Shown here piece by piece: positions 17,984 through 26,564 of a DNA stretch of 36,116 bases (within the stretch, counting starts at the first letter, position 1; each line of letters begins with the position of its first letter). The notes under the pieces were generated by a model that saw only the letters and a list, made by a program, of their open reading frames with translations, was not told the DNA's origin and did no database searches. The stretch spans positions 1-36,116 of the forward strand of contig JAIYDQ010000373.1 in assembly GCA_027487375.1 (NCBI GenBank), in the 5' to 3' direction. The DNA comes from Planctomycetaceae bacterium (GTDB lineage: Bacteria; Planctomycetota; Planctomycetia; Pirellulales; Pirellulaceae). Made by a program: the position numbers and the translations under genes.

Positions 17984-18086
17984 CCCGCAAATTACGCTAA
18001 TAAACTCGGATTAATGCGGACCACAAGTTGTTGTAGTATTCCCTAAGGCGTTCAAACTATTCGCGTAAATCCGCGTTATTCGCGGG
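17984..18086. repeat. Inverted repeat of GCGAAT/GCGGAT words
   Basis: The 26-nt segments 17984-18009 and 18061-18086 are imperfect inverted copies (about 18 of 26 match), starting CCCGCAAATTACGC and ending TTATTCGCGGG, around a 51-nt centre. The total length, 103 bp, equals that of the neighbouring element at 17722-17824, but the arm sequence is different. Confidence 0.65.
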
Positions 18087-18399
18087 TAAAGAAAGCATGT
18101 TGCGACGATTCCAAATCAATAGCCAGCAATTCTTCCGCCATAAGGTTTAGTGGGTGTCCCAGAGCCCCACTCTTCATAAAAATCGCTCCGTGTGCGTCGT
18201 AGTAGCACTGAGTAAATCGGTTGCCCAATTGATCAGCGCGCTATGAAACTCGCATCAATGTTAAGGCATTTTACAACAACAGAAGCAGGCGTCATACGTC
18301 AAGCAACGCATGCTATAGTTCTCGGAAGTAAATTCGCGGTCATCTACCGCTTTGCGTACCACAGCTTGGTTCTGTCTTTTGCCGGTTACCCAATCGTGA

Positions 18400-20379
18400 C
18401 TATGGCGAGGTTGTGATGTTGACCACCAGGAATGACGCCGGCAAACCGGGGACGGTTTGGAGTGTTGGGGTTAGCTCGGTCGCATCGTAACTAAGAAGTC
18501 TCTCTTCGCCAACGAAGTAGTTGTGATTGTCGGCGACTACTAGATTGTAAGTTTCCACGTCTAAACCTTCCTCAATCGATCTAATCGTTGAAGTGCCCGA
18601 CGCATTATGAATTCTCATCCCAACTTCGAGTTCCTTGGTCCGGGTCCATCCTCGACCAGCAATCCACCAAAAGTGCCCCAAAGTTGCCTGAACTTTTCCC
18701 GTTTCCGTTTCGAAGACTAGCGTCTTTGCTGGGGGGCGAACGGTAGTCCTTATGACTGGCCTCATCGCCAATTCACCGGTAGTGATATTTTGCGAAAGGA
18801 CCAAATCACCTTGTCGGATTGCTTTGATATCTTGCAAACCCCGATCGGTTTGAATTAGAGTTCCGGCCACAAGGCACGAAACATATCTCTCCGATGCTGA
18901 TTCCGTTCTCAGTTCGTTGTGAGATTCGACAATCACATCGGAACTGATCGTGTACGCTTTACTGCGGTCCTCTAAGTAGTATGTTTTGCTTTGAGACGAT
19001 GTGATTCGAATTCGCTCATTATATTCATCCCACCATCGCCACCACGAAGGTGAATCACTTATCTTGTCGGTTCCAGCGCAAATGTTTAAGAACCAAATAA
19101 TCCTGTCCTGTCGAAATTTTGCTTCGTCCTTCGCTTTAAGGTGGGCTGCTGAAATACGCTCGGATTCCCTCTTCGCGTCCTCATGAAGGCTTTCGTCTAC
19201 CACTTTGTTTTCATCATAGAGCACCGCAGCTCCAAGCCAACTTTTTGAAAAACCTGCCACGGCTCTTACCTGGACTACGGACGTTGTTCCCCTCCGTCGC
19301 GAATGAATCGTTTCAGTATCTGTATTTTCATGGAGTAAACTTTGACTAACTGTCGCTTTTCCGATTCGGCGGTCTAAGACAGAATCAATTACTGCAACTT
19401 TCTCAAAGCTTCGAAGATGTTCTCGATGGATTTGACGTAAAACTCGTTCGCCGTTTGCCCGCTTAAATATTAGGAATTCAACGTTTGAACCGCCTGCAAG
19501 TTGTGATATTAGGTTCGGAACATAAAACTCCATCGGATACTCTTTCACGCCCTCGATCGCGACTTGCCCGAACTTCGAAGATGGATCGACAAGTGCAATT
19601 CGAGCTAGAGTTTCACAAGCCTCTTGACTTCGAAACTTACGAATCGTTTGAATAAACGGAATGGCGTTATCGTCAGCCAATTGTGCGGCGGTGACCCCCA
19701 TCGCAAAAACCGATTCGATATCTTTTATTGCTTTTAGCTCATCGATGGCTTTCAGCTTTAATTTTGTGTCCATCCCCACGATAGATGCCGCAATGCGTTT
19801 CATCGAAGGCATCCATTTGCTCAAACTACGCATCTTTTCTTTGGCCGCAATCGACGCATCGCGGATGTCGTCATCAGTCATCCATTCACCGTCGACAAGT
19901 TGAAATTTTAGTTTCTTGCGAGCCGCTAGGTCGTTTGAAGATAAATCGAGGACACCAAACCAGTGAGCATCAGCCTGCATTTTGAGATCGCGTTCTTCAC
20001 ACCAACCTGCCATGCGTCGGTGGCCGCCCACATCTAGATCGTTATCGCCACGTTCTTTCAAGTATCGTTTCATGAGCGCTGACTGCGTTGAGTCATCGAT
20101 TTCATTAAACGGCATCCATTTCTTATCGATCCAAACTTCACCGCTATGCCACCGCGCTTCGTCAGAACCTTCGGCTTTCTCGTCAACCAAAAGCTCTCTT
20201 CGATCGACGATCACTCCAGCGTCTTCAGCACGTAGCACTTTTTCGATGGGACCATTCAATGCATCCGGCTCGGATTTGACTTCGGCGGCGGTAAAAGAAC
20301 TTCCGCCTATTCCGGCAACTAGAAATGTCGCCGTTCGAAAGTACCAAAGGTAAGAGTTTGCAAGCAAGCGAATCATCAT
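18400..20379 (-). CDS. Exported planctomycete protein with C-terminal Hint domain
   Basis: The 659-aa protein has a signal-like hydrophobic N-terminus (about 10-30) and a long charged, mainly helical region (about 35-495) with no family I recognise. A Hint domain follows at about 502-632. It starts with the nucleophile-type Cys in CLVAGTLIQTDRGLQDI, then DLVLSQNITTGEL. The Hint B-block-like TLGHFWW has its His near 569, and the terminal YNLVVADNHNYFVGEERLL is typical. Hint domains in inteins and pretoxins cleave at their borders. Here the usual C-terminal His-Asn is replaced by SYDAT and only about 27 residues follow, so C-terminal cleavage is doubtful and no toxin is attached. Related planctomycete proteins are frequent; their role is unknown. 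The gene stands alone, divergent from the TPR protein at 20673. Confidence 0.85.
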   Translation of the reverse strand: MMIRLLANSYLWYFRTATFLVAGIGGSSFTAAEVKSEPDALNGPIEKVLRAEDAGVIVDRRELLVDEKAEGSDEARWHSGEVWIDKKWMPFNEIDDSTQSALMKRYLKERGDNDLDVGGHRRMAGWCEERDLKMQADAHWFGVLDLSSNDLAARKKLKFQLVDGEWMTDDDIRDASIAAKEKMRSLSKWMPSMKRIAASIVGMDTKLKLKAIDELKAIKDIESVFAMGVTAAQLADDNAIPFIQTIRKFRSQEACETLARIALVDPSSKFGQVAIEGVKEYPMEFYVPNLISQLAGGSNVEFLIFKRANGERVLRQIHREHLRSFEKVAVIDSVLDRRIGKATVSQSLLHENTDTETIHSRRRGTTSVVQVRAVAGFSKSWLGAAVLYDENKVVDESLHEDAKRESERISAAHLKAKDEAKFRQDRIIWFLNICAGTDKISDSPSWWRWWDEYNERIRITSSQSKTYYLEDRSKAYTISSDVIVESHNELRTESASERYVSCLVAGTLIQTDRGLQDIKAIRQGDLVLSQNITTGELAMRPVIRTTVRPPAKTLVFETETGKVQATLGHFWWIAGRGWTRTKELEVGMRIHNASGTSTIRSIEEGLDVETYNLVVADNHNYFVGEERLLSYDATELTPTLQTVPGLPASFLVVNITTSP

Positions 20380-20672
20380 CGTTACTCCCAGTGAACCGTA
20401 TCAAGAAAAGGGGATGTGTTAAGAACATCCAGATCGACTCTCTGCTCACTGTAGCAACTTTAACTCTTTGAGAATATAACTTTTAAGCAAGTAATCTGTT
20501 TCTTCATTTTTCGAACACATGACTCAGATCGCAATCCGATTCAGACTGTTTGCTTTCGCTTATCGCTAAGCAAAAAACAACGACGATTCTTCATATAAGA
20601 GCATTAAGATCTTTAACGTTCCGGAACTCGTTTCTACTCTCATCAATCAACTTTCTAAATCGGAGCGTGTGT

Positions 20673-21941
20673 ATGACTTACAGAGCAATACTTAGCTTTT
20701 TGCTATTTGCGAACGTTGCGACTACTGTTTTCGGACAAGAAGCTTCAACGCCCGTTTCGAGTGATATCGAAGCAATCAAGAATATCCATCGCGAGTTCGA
20801 TTTGCATATGTCTCGAAAGAAGACGCTGTTGCAGGAATACGAGAGGATCACGCAGACCTTGAAGTCAACGGAAACCGAATTTCAAAAGCTGGCAAACGAT
20901 AACGTGCAAAAGCAAATGGCAAAGCTCATGCTTGAGTGGAACCAGGCAATGCTTGAAAGTTCGATTATCGAAGAATCGAGATCATTTGATATTCGAACCA
21001 CCGGGCCCAACTTGCGTCCTCACGTTCTCACCTCAGAGCTCAACCTTGTTTTGAATCTAGGGGAACAATCGACAGTTGCTATCGATTTACAGCAGATAGA
21101 AGGCGCAGGCCGTGTTGTTGTCGAGCGTCGGCTAAAGACATTTCAAGATGGTGCGAAATGGAGAGAAGACTATTCGAAATGGACTGGCGAGCGTCCGGGT
21201 TACTTCTACCAATACTGGCGATTTACCGATCCGAGTCTCGTTTACTCGCAGCCTGAATGCGAAAGGCTCTTGGAAACTCTGAAATTAAAATCGAATGAGA
21301 ATTGGCCTGCGTCGCTTGCCGTAGCGATCCTTGAATTGAGGCTAGGTCAAACGAATTCAGCTAACCAAACGCTAAACGAAATCGTTGAAATGAGAACTCC
21401 TTTGCACAACGTGGCGTTGGCCGGGCGTGCGATTGTATTTGCATATGAAGGCGATATGAAAAAAGCAAAAGCAGAGATCGCTTCGTCATTAAAAATCGAT
21501 CCGAGCAATGCTTATGTTCGATTTATGCGGGCTCGTATCGCGGCGAGTGAGCGAGACTGGCCGAAAGCAGAACAAGATTTTAAAGCGGTACAGAAAGTCC
21601 CTAACCTTTCGATCGATGTAACACGTAATTTGGCATTTATCCAAGCGATGAAGGCTGAAAAGAACGACAAGCTTGTACCTAAGATTACAGAGAAAATCAA
21701 ACTGCTTCACGCTTTGGTCGGTACAAATGATTGGCAGTCTGAGTTGCTTACGGCTTGGGCACACAAAATCGCAAACGAAAAGGATCAGGCGCTCGCTGCG
21801 GCCACCACCGCAGAAACACTGGCTCGCGACGACAACCGAACAGTGTGCACGGATCTATATCAAGCGATCAATGATGATGAGCAATTCGAGTGGGATTTCC
21901 TCCGTGGTGAAGCAAGGGGCCGTGTTTCATTTACGAAATGA
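20673..21941 (+). CDS. Exported TPR-like protein, function unknown
   Basis: The 422-aa protein begins with a signal peptide (MTYRAILSFLLFANVATTVFG, cleaved about residue 21). A coiled-coil stretch follows (about 35-90, rich in Lys/Glu/Gln). The second half has at least two TPR-like helix pairs, for example AVAILELRLGQTNSANQTLN and GRAIVFAYEGDMKKAKAEIA followed by SLKIDPSNAYVRFMRARIAA. The chosen ATG 20673 has GGAG about 7 nt upstream and starts the signal peptide; the frame is open back to 20550 but that extension is not protein-like. Such repeats usually mediate protein contacts in the periplasm. The gene is divergent from the Hint-domain gene and could share its promoter region (20380-20672). 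Confidence 0.8.
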   Translation: MTYRAILSFLLFANVATTVFGQEASTPVSSDIEAIKNIHREFDLHMSRKKTLLQEYERITQTLKSTETEFQKLANDNVQKQMAKLMLEWNQAMLESSIIEESRSFDIRTTGPNLRPHVLTSELNLVLNLGEQSTVAIDLQQIEGAGRVVVERRLKTFQDGAKWREDYSKWTGERPGYFYQYWRFTDPSLVYSQPECERLLETLKLKSNENWPASLAVAILELRLGQTNSANQTLNEIVEMRTPLHNVALAGRAIVFAYEGDMKKAKAEIASSLKIDPSNAYVRFMRARIAASERDWPKAEQDFKAVQKVPNLSIDVTRNLAFIQAMKAEKNDKLVPKITEKIKLLHALVGTNDWQSELLTAWAHKIANEKDQALAAATTAETLARDDNRTVCTDLYQAINDDEQFEWDFLRGEARGRVSFTK

Positions 21942-22276
21942 TTTACGTAAGAAGGCGGTGACTTTCGGTAAACATTTCGCCGCATAATCGGAGGTAAGTC
22001 TCGTCTCTGTGAACTTCCTCTTGGATCAGTCCCTGATTTTGCAGAGTATCTTCTAGGGGCAATCATTGTTTCAAGAATGAGACAGACTAGCGATGAATTC
22101 TTATATGGCTTCGATTTCGGAAGCAGCTTAGAAGGACTATTATCCAATCGTCGCGGCACACACAGCAAATCGATTCAGCATATGCTGCATGCCCGAATCT
22201 ACAGTTGCCTATGGAGAGACACCTTTAGTACGGGGAATCGGCAAGGAAGCGTATTACTAAAGTGCCCTTGCCCCAT
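21942..22276. other. Intergenic region, 335 bp, between convergent genes
   Basis: This gap lies between the 3' ends of the TPR gene (+) and the DUF1552 gene (-). I see no gene, RNA or clear terminator; a 67-codon plus-strand frame at 22077-22280 has no protein-like character. Confidence 0.5.
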
Positions 22277-23626
22277 TTAGGTGATTGAGAGGCGTTCGGT
22301 TGAGTCTCCGAAGTGGTCTAGAGTTACACCCATGCGATTGATTAGGTCTAAGTGTAGATTTGCCATCGGTGTCCATTCGGCTACTTTTTGATGGCGGCCG
22401 CCCTTCAGGCCGGCTGTCTTTCCACCGGCTAAGATGACTGGGAGGTCGTCGTGGTTATGACGATCTCCGTCGCAGATTCCGCTTCCGTAGACGATCATCG
22501 TGTTGTCCAAAAGCGATTGTCCGGATGCGTCTTTGCGGTCCTTCATGATCTTTAAGAAGTATGCGAACTGCTCGCAGTAGAACTGGTCAATTTGAGCAAT
22601 TTTCTCAAGTCGATCTGGATCTTTCTTGTGGTGTGACAAATCGTGGTGACCGTCTGCGATGTTGATGTCGCGGAATGATCGATTGCTTCCGTCGTGGGCA
22701 AACATAAACGTTGCAACGCGAGTCGAATCGGTTTCAAATGCCAGCGCGAGAACGTCTCCCATCAATCGAATATGCGCTCCGTAGCTATCGGGGATTCCTG
22801 AAGGAGTTGGGTGATCGGGATCGTGCGGCAGTCCAAACTGCTCCGACTTTTGAATGCGTTGCTCGATGTCACGAATTCCTGCGAGATACTCGTCGAGCTT
22901 ATAACGATCTTCGCGTCCGAGTCGTCGATGGACTTGGTTGGTTTCTTCTTTCAAGAAGTCAAGCATCGAGAGTTGGCTGGCTTGGCGAAGTTCATAGTTG
23001 GCTTGACGTTGCCCATGAGTGCCGTTTCCGAAAAGTCTTTCGAAAACCAATCGCGGATTCGATTCCGGAGCAACTGGAGTACGTTCGTCGGCCCATGCGA
23101 GATTGAATTGATAAGCACATGCGTAACCCGAGTCGCAACCGCCGGACCGGCGTACACCGTCGCAAGACAACTCGAGCGATCGGAGTCGAGTCTGATCTGC
23201 GAACTTCTGTGCAACGATTTGATCTGCGGAAACGCCAAGATGGATATCCGTTCCCGCTGTCTTGAGCGGACGCGAACCAGTCAAGTAGGTCGCGTTGGCT
23301 CGCGCGTGATCGCCGCCACCATCTTTTCCACCGATAGCATGCTTGTGAGAGAGCCCGCTTATGAATCGGAGGTCGTCTCGGAATGGCTCGAGTGCTGCTG
23401 TTGAGCGGTTGAACGTGAGCGATTCATTTTCGCCACCTGGACGCCAGTGCTCCATGTTTACTCCGTTCGGGACGTACAGATAGCACAAACGCAACTGTGA
23501 CGATGTTTCAGCCGCAACGACTGCAGAAGGCATCAAGCTTGGCATCGCGGGTAACGCGAGCGCGAGGCCGGACGCCTTGAGAAAGCTTCGACGTGTCGCA
23601 GATAGTCGGTTGTTTGTGCTGGTCAT
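22277..23626 (-). CDS. DUF1552 family protein, Tat-exported
   Basis: The 449-aa protein belongs to the DUF1552 family, abundant in planctomycetes and related to the sulfatase/DUF1501-like alkaline-phosphatase-fold proteins; no activity is established. The N-terminus has a twin-arginine signal (RRSFLKASGLALALPAMPSL), so it should be exported folded. Characteristic stretches are LCYLYVPNGVNMEHWRPGG, RFISGLSHKHA, GDHARANATYLTGSRP, and near the C-terminus DNTMIVYGSGICDGDRHNHDDLP followed by AGGKTAGLKGGRH. ATG 23626 is preferred because it leaves a normal-length Tat n-region; the frame is open to 23677. It follows the DUF1592-type gene by about 80 nt on the same strand, the usual operon order for this pair. 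Confidence 0.93.
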   Translation of the reverse strand: MTSTNNRLSATRRSFLKASGLALALPAMPSLMPSAVVAAETSSQLRLCYLYVPNGVNMEHWRPGGENESLTFNRSTAALEPFRDDLRFISGLSHKHAIGGKDGGGDHARANATYLTGSRPLKTAGTDIHLGVSADQIVAQKFADQTRLRSLELSCDGVRRSGGCDSGYACAYQFNLAWADERTPVAPESNPRLVFERLFGNGTHGQRQANYELRQASQLSMLDFLKEETNQVHRRLGREDRYKLDEYLAGIRDIEQRIQKSEQFGLPHDPDHPTPSGIPDSYGAHIRLMGDVLALAFETDSTRVATFMFAHDGSNRSFRDINIADGHHDLSHHKKDPDRLEKIAQIDQFYCEQFAYFLKIMKDRKDASGQSLLDNTMIVYGSGICDGDRHNHDDLPVILAGGKTAGLKGGRHQKVAEWTPMANLHLDLINRMGVTLDHFGDSTERLSIT

Positions 23627-23705
23627 TGGGACGGTGTCCGTGGAGTTAAAAATTGAAGTGTGTCGTTGTGTGTGCAACTGTCGGCTGGACTTCGTAACGA
23701 TTGGA

Positions 23706-26261
23706 TTACTTTGCGGCTGCTACGGCTTCGCTGTCGGTCGTGCGACAATGCGTGAAGGGGACGCTGGTGAGGATTGCGCGGTAGAGCGTTTTCATGCTAC
23801 CGTTATCTTTTTTCATCTCTTCAACAATGTTGTCTACCGCTGTTGTGTCGCGATAGGTTAATCCTCGGCCAAGTGCGAAAGTCATCAACTTTTCGGTTAG
23901 GCAGCGATAGTAATCTTCCTTCCGTTTATCGGCGAGCAGTTCTGCTAACTCGGCGACGCTTGCAAAGGTTTCGCCACTTAGTAGCTTTCCTGACGGATCA
24001 ATCGGGTGATCGGGTTCTGCAGGGCGACCGCGGAATGCAGGACGTCCTTTTTCAACGTCTCGCCACTGGCCGATCGCGTTGAAGTTTTCCATCGCTAATC
24101 CCAGTGGATCCATTCGATCGTGGCAGCCCGCACAACCCGGATCACGTCGATGGAATTCTAATATTTCACGAAGCGACGCATTCTTGAGCGCGCCTGTTTT
24201 TGATTCTTCGAGAGCAGGAACGTTTGGCGGTGCAGGTGGCGCGGGCGTACCGAGCAAATTATCCAACAAAAACAAACCTCGCTTCACTGGGCTCGTTCGT
24301 GTTGGGTTGCTTGTAACGACAAGCAGCGAACCGTGGCTAAGGACACCTCGACGACGGCTCTCGGGTGGCAAGTCGACCTTCTGCATCTTCTCGCCGCGAA
24401 CTCCTTCGATGCCATAAAACTTGGCAAGTGGTTCGTTCAAAAATGTGTATCGGGCATTGAGCAATTCTTCCGCCGGACGATTTTCAACAAGCAAGTGCTG
24501 ATACATGGCCAGCGTCTCCTTGGGCATTGCCTGGCGCACCTTCCAGTTGAAGATATCGTTCGCTTCCTCGTCACTACGGATTTGCAGAATCACCTTGGCA
24601 TCGATTTGCGATTCCTGAACATCACGTGTTTGGAGCCACTGCCCAACGAAGTTTTCAATACCTCGTTCGAGCCTCCAATCAACCGCGATCATTCGATCAA
24701 ATTGTTCGAGCAATTTACTGTGCATCTCACCTGCAGCGGCAACCTGAAGAAGCTTATCATCCGGAGGTCCTCCCCATAGAAAGAAACTCAATCGAGTTGC
24801 GAGCGAGTAATCATCGATCGGAACTGCGGACGATGATGCATTGGGTGCGAGTGCCTTTTGTGCGATCTTGGGTTCTTCAATACGATAAAGAAATCGAGGG
24901 GACGCAAAGACTAGCTGCATCGCTGTGGCGGCACCATGCTCGTATCGCTTTCCGGGCTCGTTTGCGACTCGCATACCGATATCACAAATGCGATTTAGGG
25001 TCGGCTCATCGATCGGACGACGAAATGCTTTGTCCGCTAAACTGCGAACAATTACCTTCATATGTTCGCGAACTTTCGCTTGATATTCTGCAGATTTCGC
25101 TTCTTCGCGGTCCTTGGGCGTAGGTGGTGGACCATTAAAGAACATTTTGCGAGATTGCTCGCGATACTCCACTTCGCTTCCATCAAGAGGGCCGATCAGG
25201 TTTAGCTTTCGAATCGAAAATTTGTACTTTAGTTCTTTAACACTCTCGACATTTGTTTTGCTATCGGAGTTGATCGACTTGAAATCCGCGATCACCTTCA
25301 TGTCACCTTTGGGGAGATCGAGTTCCGCTGATATCAATCCTTTACCTCCGGTACTGAAGTCCACCTTCTGCTGGCCGAGAATCTTCGGTTTGCCATCGCG
25401 ATCCATGAACGAGAAGACAAGTTGGGCTTCCTGCGGAGTCGATGTCCACGCGCTATCCATCTTCCAATCAAGTTCGACGCGATACCGAGCTTCCTTCTTC
25501 ACTTCGCGAGTCAGATAAAAACTAATGGATTCCTCGAACCCGATTGATTTTGCTTCGGGGCCATCGAACGCATTCATTTTCCATTGGTTACCCCAGTAAT
25601 ATTTTTCGACAGGTGTTGGACCTTCGAACTGAGTAAATTTTGCAACGATGTCCGATGCCGCAGCCAGGTACTTTTCGAGCAGTACTGGCGATAAAGTAAG
25701 TGCTTCGCCGATCGTGTCGAAACCATAGCCTGTGTCGTCTGCGGGGAACTCCTCGCGCACGTCGTAGTCGACGCCTGTGAGCTCGCGAACCGATTCTTTG
25801 TATTCACTGCGATTCAGCCTACGCAACACGACGTGTCCCGGGTCGATTTGCGTCGGATCAAGCTTGAAGACATCTGCTTGAATCCAGTGGACCCATTCGG
25901 AACGGACTTCCGGAGTAGGCGGTTCTGCCTCGGCAGGTGGCATTGTTTGAGCTCGCACGTTCCGCCAAACGGCTTCCCATTTTGCTTGAGTGTCGTCGCC
26001 GTACTTACCCGAAGCGAGTGTTTCGAAGTTGAAGCCACCCTCTTCGGAACCATTTCCATGGCAATCAAAACAATGCTTTCCGAATCTTCGTTCGACTGTC
26101 GTCGATAGATCAGTCGCAAGAGCAGGAATCGCAAACGAAACCAAACAGAATGTTGCAATGGAACTCGAAAATGCTGCAATCAAATCTAGTCCAGAGAACC
26201 GCGGCACTCGCTGAAATGGACTAGCGAAAGTCGGTTTGTATTCCAAGTTTTTGCAACTCAT
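23706..26261 (-). CDS. DUF1592/DUF1588/DUF1587/DUF1595/DUF1585 haem c protein
   Basis: The 851-aa exported protein is the usual partner of DUF1552 proteins. After a signal segment (about 25-50) comes a planctomycete cytochrome c-like domain with the haem motif CFDCH at 64-68. In order follow DUF1587 (about 125-190, LRRLNRSEYKESVRELTGVD), a beta carbohydrate-binding-like insert (about 215-350), DUF1595 (about 390-455, ADKAFRRPIDEPTLNRI), DUF1592 (about 470-610, SLATRLSFFLWGGPPDD), DUF1588 (about 640-745, HGSLLVVTSNPTRTSPVKRG and a second CxxCH, CAGCH) and DUF1585 (about 770-840). The presence of haem motifs suggests electron transfer linked to periplasmic oxidation or breakdown of a polymer, which is inferred and unproven. 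It is the first gene of a two-gene operon, divergent from the GH-like gene. Confidence 0.95.
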   Translation of the reverse strand: MSCKNLEYKPTFASPFQRVPRFSGLDLIAAFSSSIATFCLVSFAIPALATDLSTTVERRFGKHCFDCHGNGSEEGGFNFETLASGKYGDDTQAKWEAVWRNVRAQTMPPAEAEPPTPEVRSEWVHWIQADVFKLDPTQIDPGHVVLRRLNRSEYKESVRELTGVDYDVREEFPADDTGYGFDTIGEALTLSPVLLEKYLAAASDIVAKFTQFEGPTPVEKYYWGNQWKMNAFDGPEAKSIGFEESISFYLTREVKKEARYRVELDWKMDSAWTSTPQEAQLVFSFMDRDGKPKILGQQKVDFSTGGKGLISAELDLPKGDMKVIADFKSINSDSKTNVESVKELKYKFSIRKLNLIGPLDGSEVEYREQSRKMFFNGPPPTPKDREEAKSAEYQAKVREHMKVIVRSLADKAFRRPIDEPTLNRICDIGMRVANEPGKRYEHGAATAMQLVFASPRFLYRIEEPKIAQKALAPNASSSAVPIDDYSLATRLSFFLWGGPPDDKLLQVAAAGEMHSKLLEQFDRMIAVDWRLERGIENFVGQWLQTRDVQESQIDAKVILQIRSDEEANDIFNWKVRQAMPKETLAMYQHLLVENRPAEELLNARYTFLNEPLAKFYGIEGVRGEKMQKVDLPPESRRRGVLSHGSLLVVTSNPTRTSPVKRGLFLLDNLLGTPAPPAPPNVPALEESKTGALKNASLREILEFHRRDPGCAGCHDRMDPLGLAMENFNAIGQWRDVEKGRPAFRGRPAEPDHPIDPSGKLLSGETFASVAELAELLADKRKEDYYRCLTEKLMTFALGRGLTYRDTTAVDNIVEEMKKDNGSMKTLYRAILTSVPFTHCRTTDSEAVAAAK

Positions 26262-26564
26262 GAACGGTAAATCAAATCTTCGGGTAGGATTTCGAACGAA
26301 AATTTGGTTTTCGGCCGAAGTTGGGCGGGCTGGACAACTGTTGGGAGGAAAATCGCATGGGCGATTCTGCTGCGAGTTGGCGTCTCATGCAGCACCACAT
26401 ATTGTAGTCGAACAGGTCATGTCGGGGAACCGAGAAACTAGGTATGGAACCGAAGTGGAATCTCGACAATAACCGCCCCCGACTCCGCAAATCTGATACG
26501 ATAGTGGCTTGGAAGGGTAACTGCCCCCTCTGAAATCCGCCTCGGCTTTGGTCTGCGTTGGGTT

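Larger units (their letters stand above)
17439..18399. other. Repeat-filled intergenic region of about 960 bp
   Basis: No gene is called here. The region holds a hairpin-bearing direct repeat (17444-17476 and 17618-17650, with a degenerate third copy near 18223-18249), a small hairpin at 17578-17589, a tandem GAAACAGCT pair at 17594-17611, and two stem-loop elements at 17722-17824 and 17984-18086. A further hairpin-like stretch lies near 18150-18172 (AGTGGG and CCCCACT). Short frames across it are translations of these repeats. The segment looks like a landing zone for small repeats downstream of clpB. Confidence 0.75.

Noticed and set aside
17722-18086. Integron attC sites
   Set aside because: The size (about 100 bp) fits, but the arms lack the conserved core boxes and no gene cassette or integrase is present.
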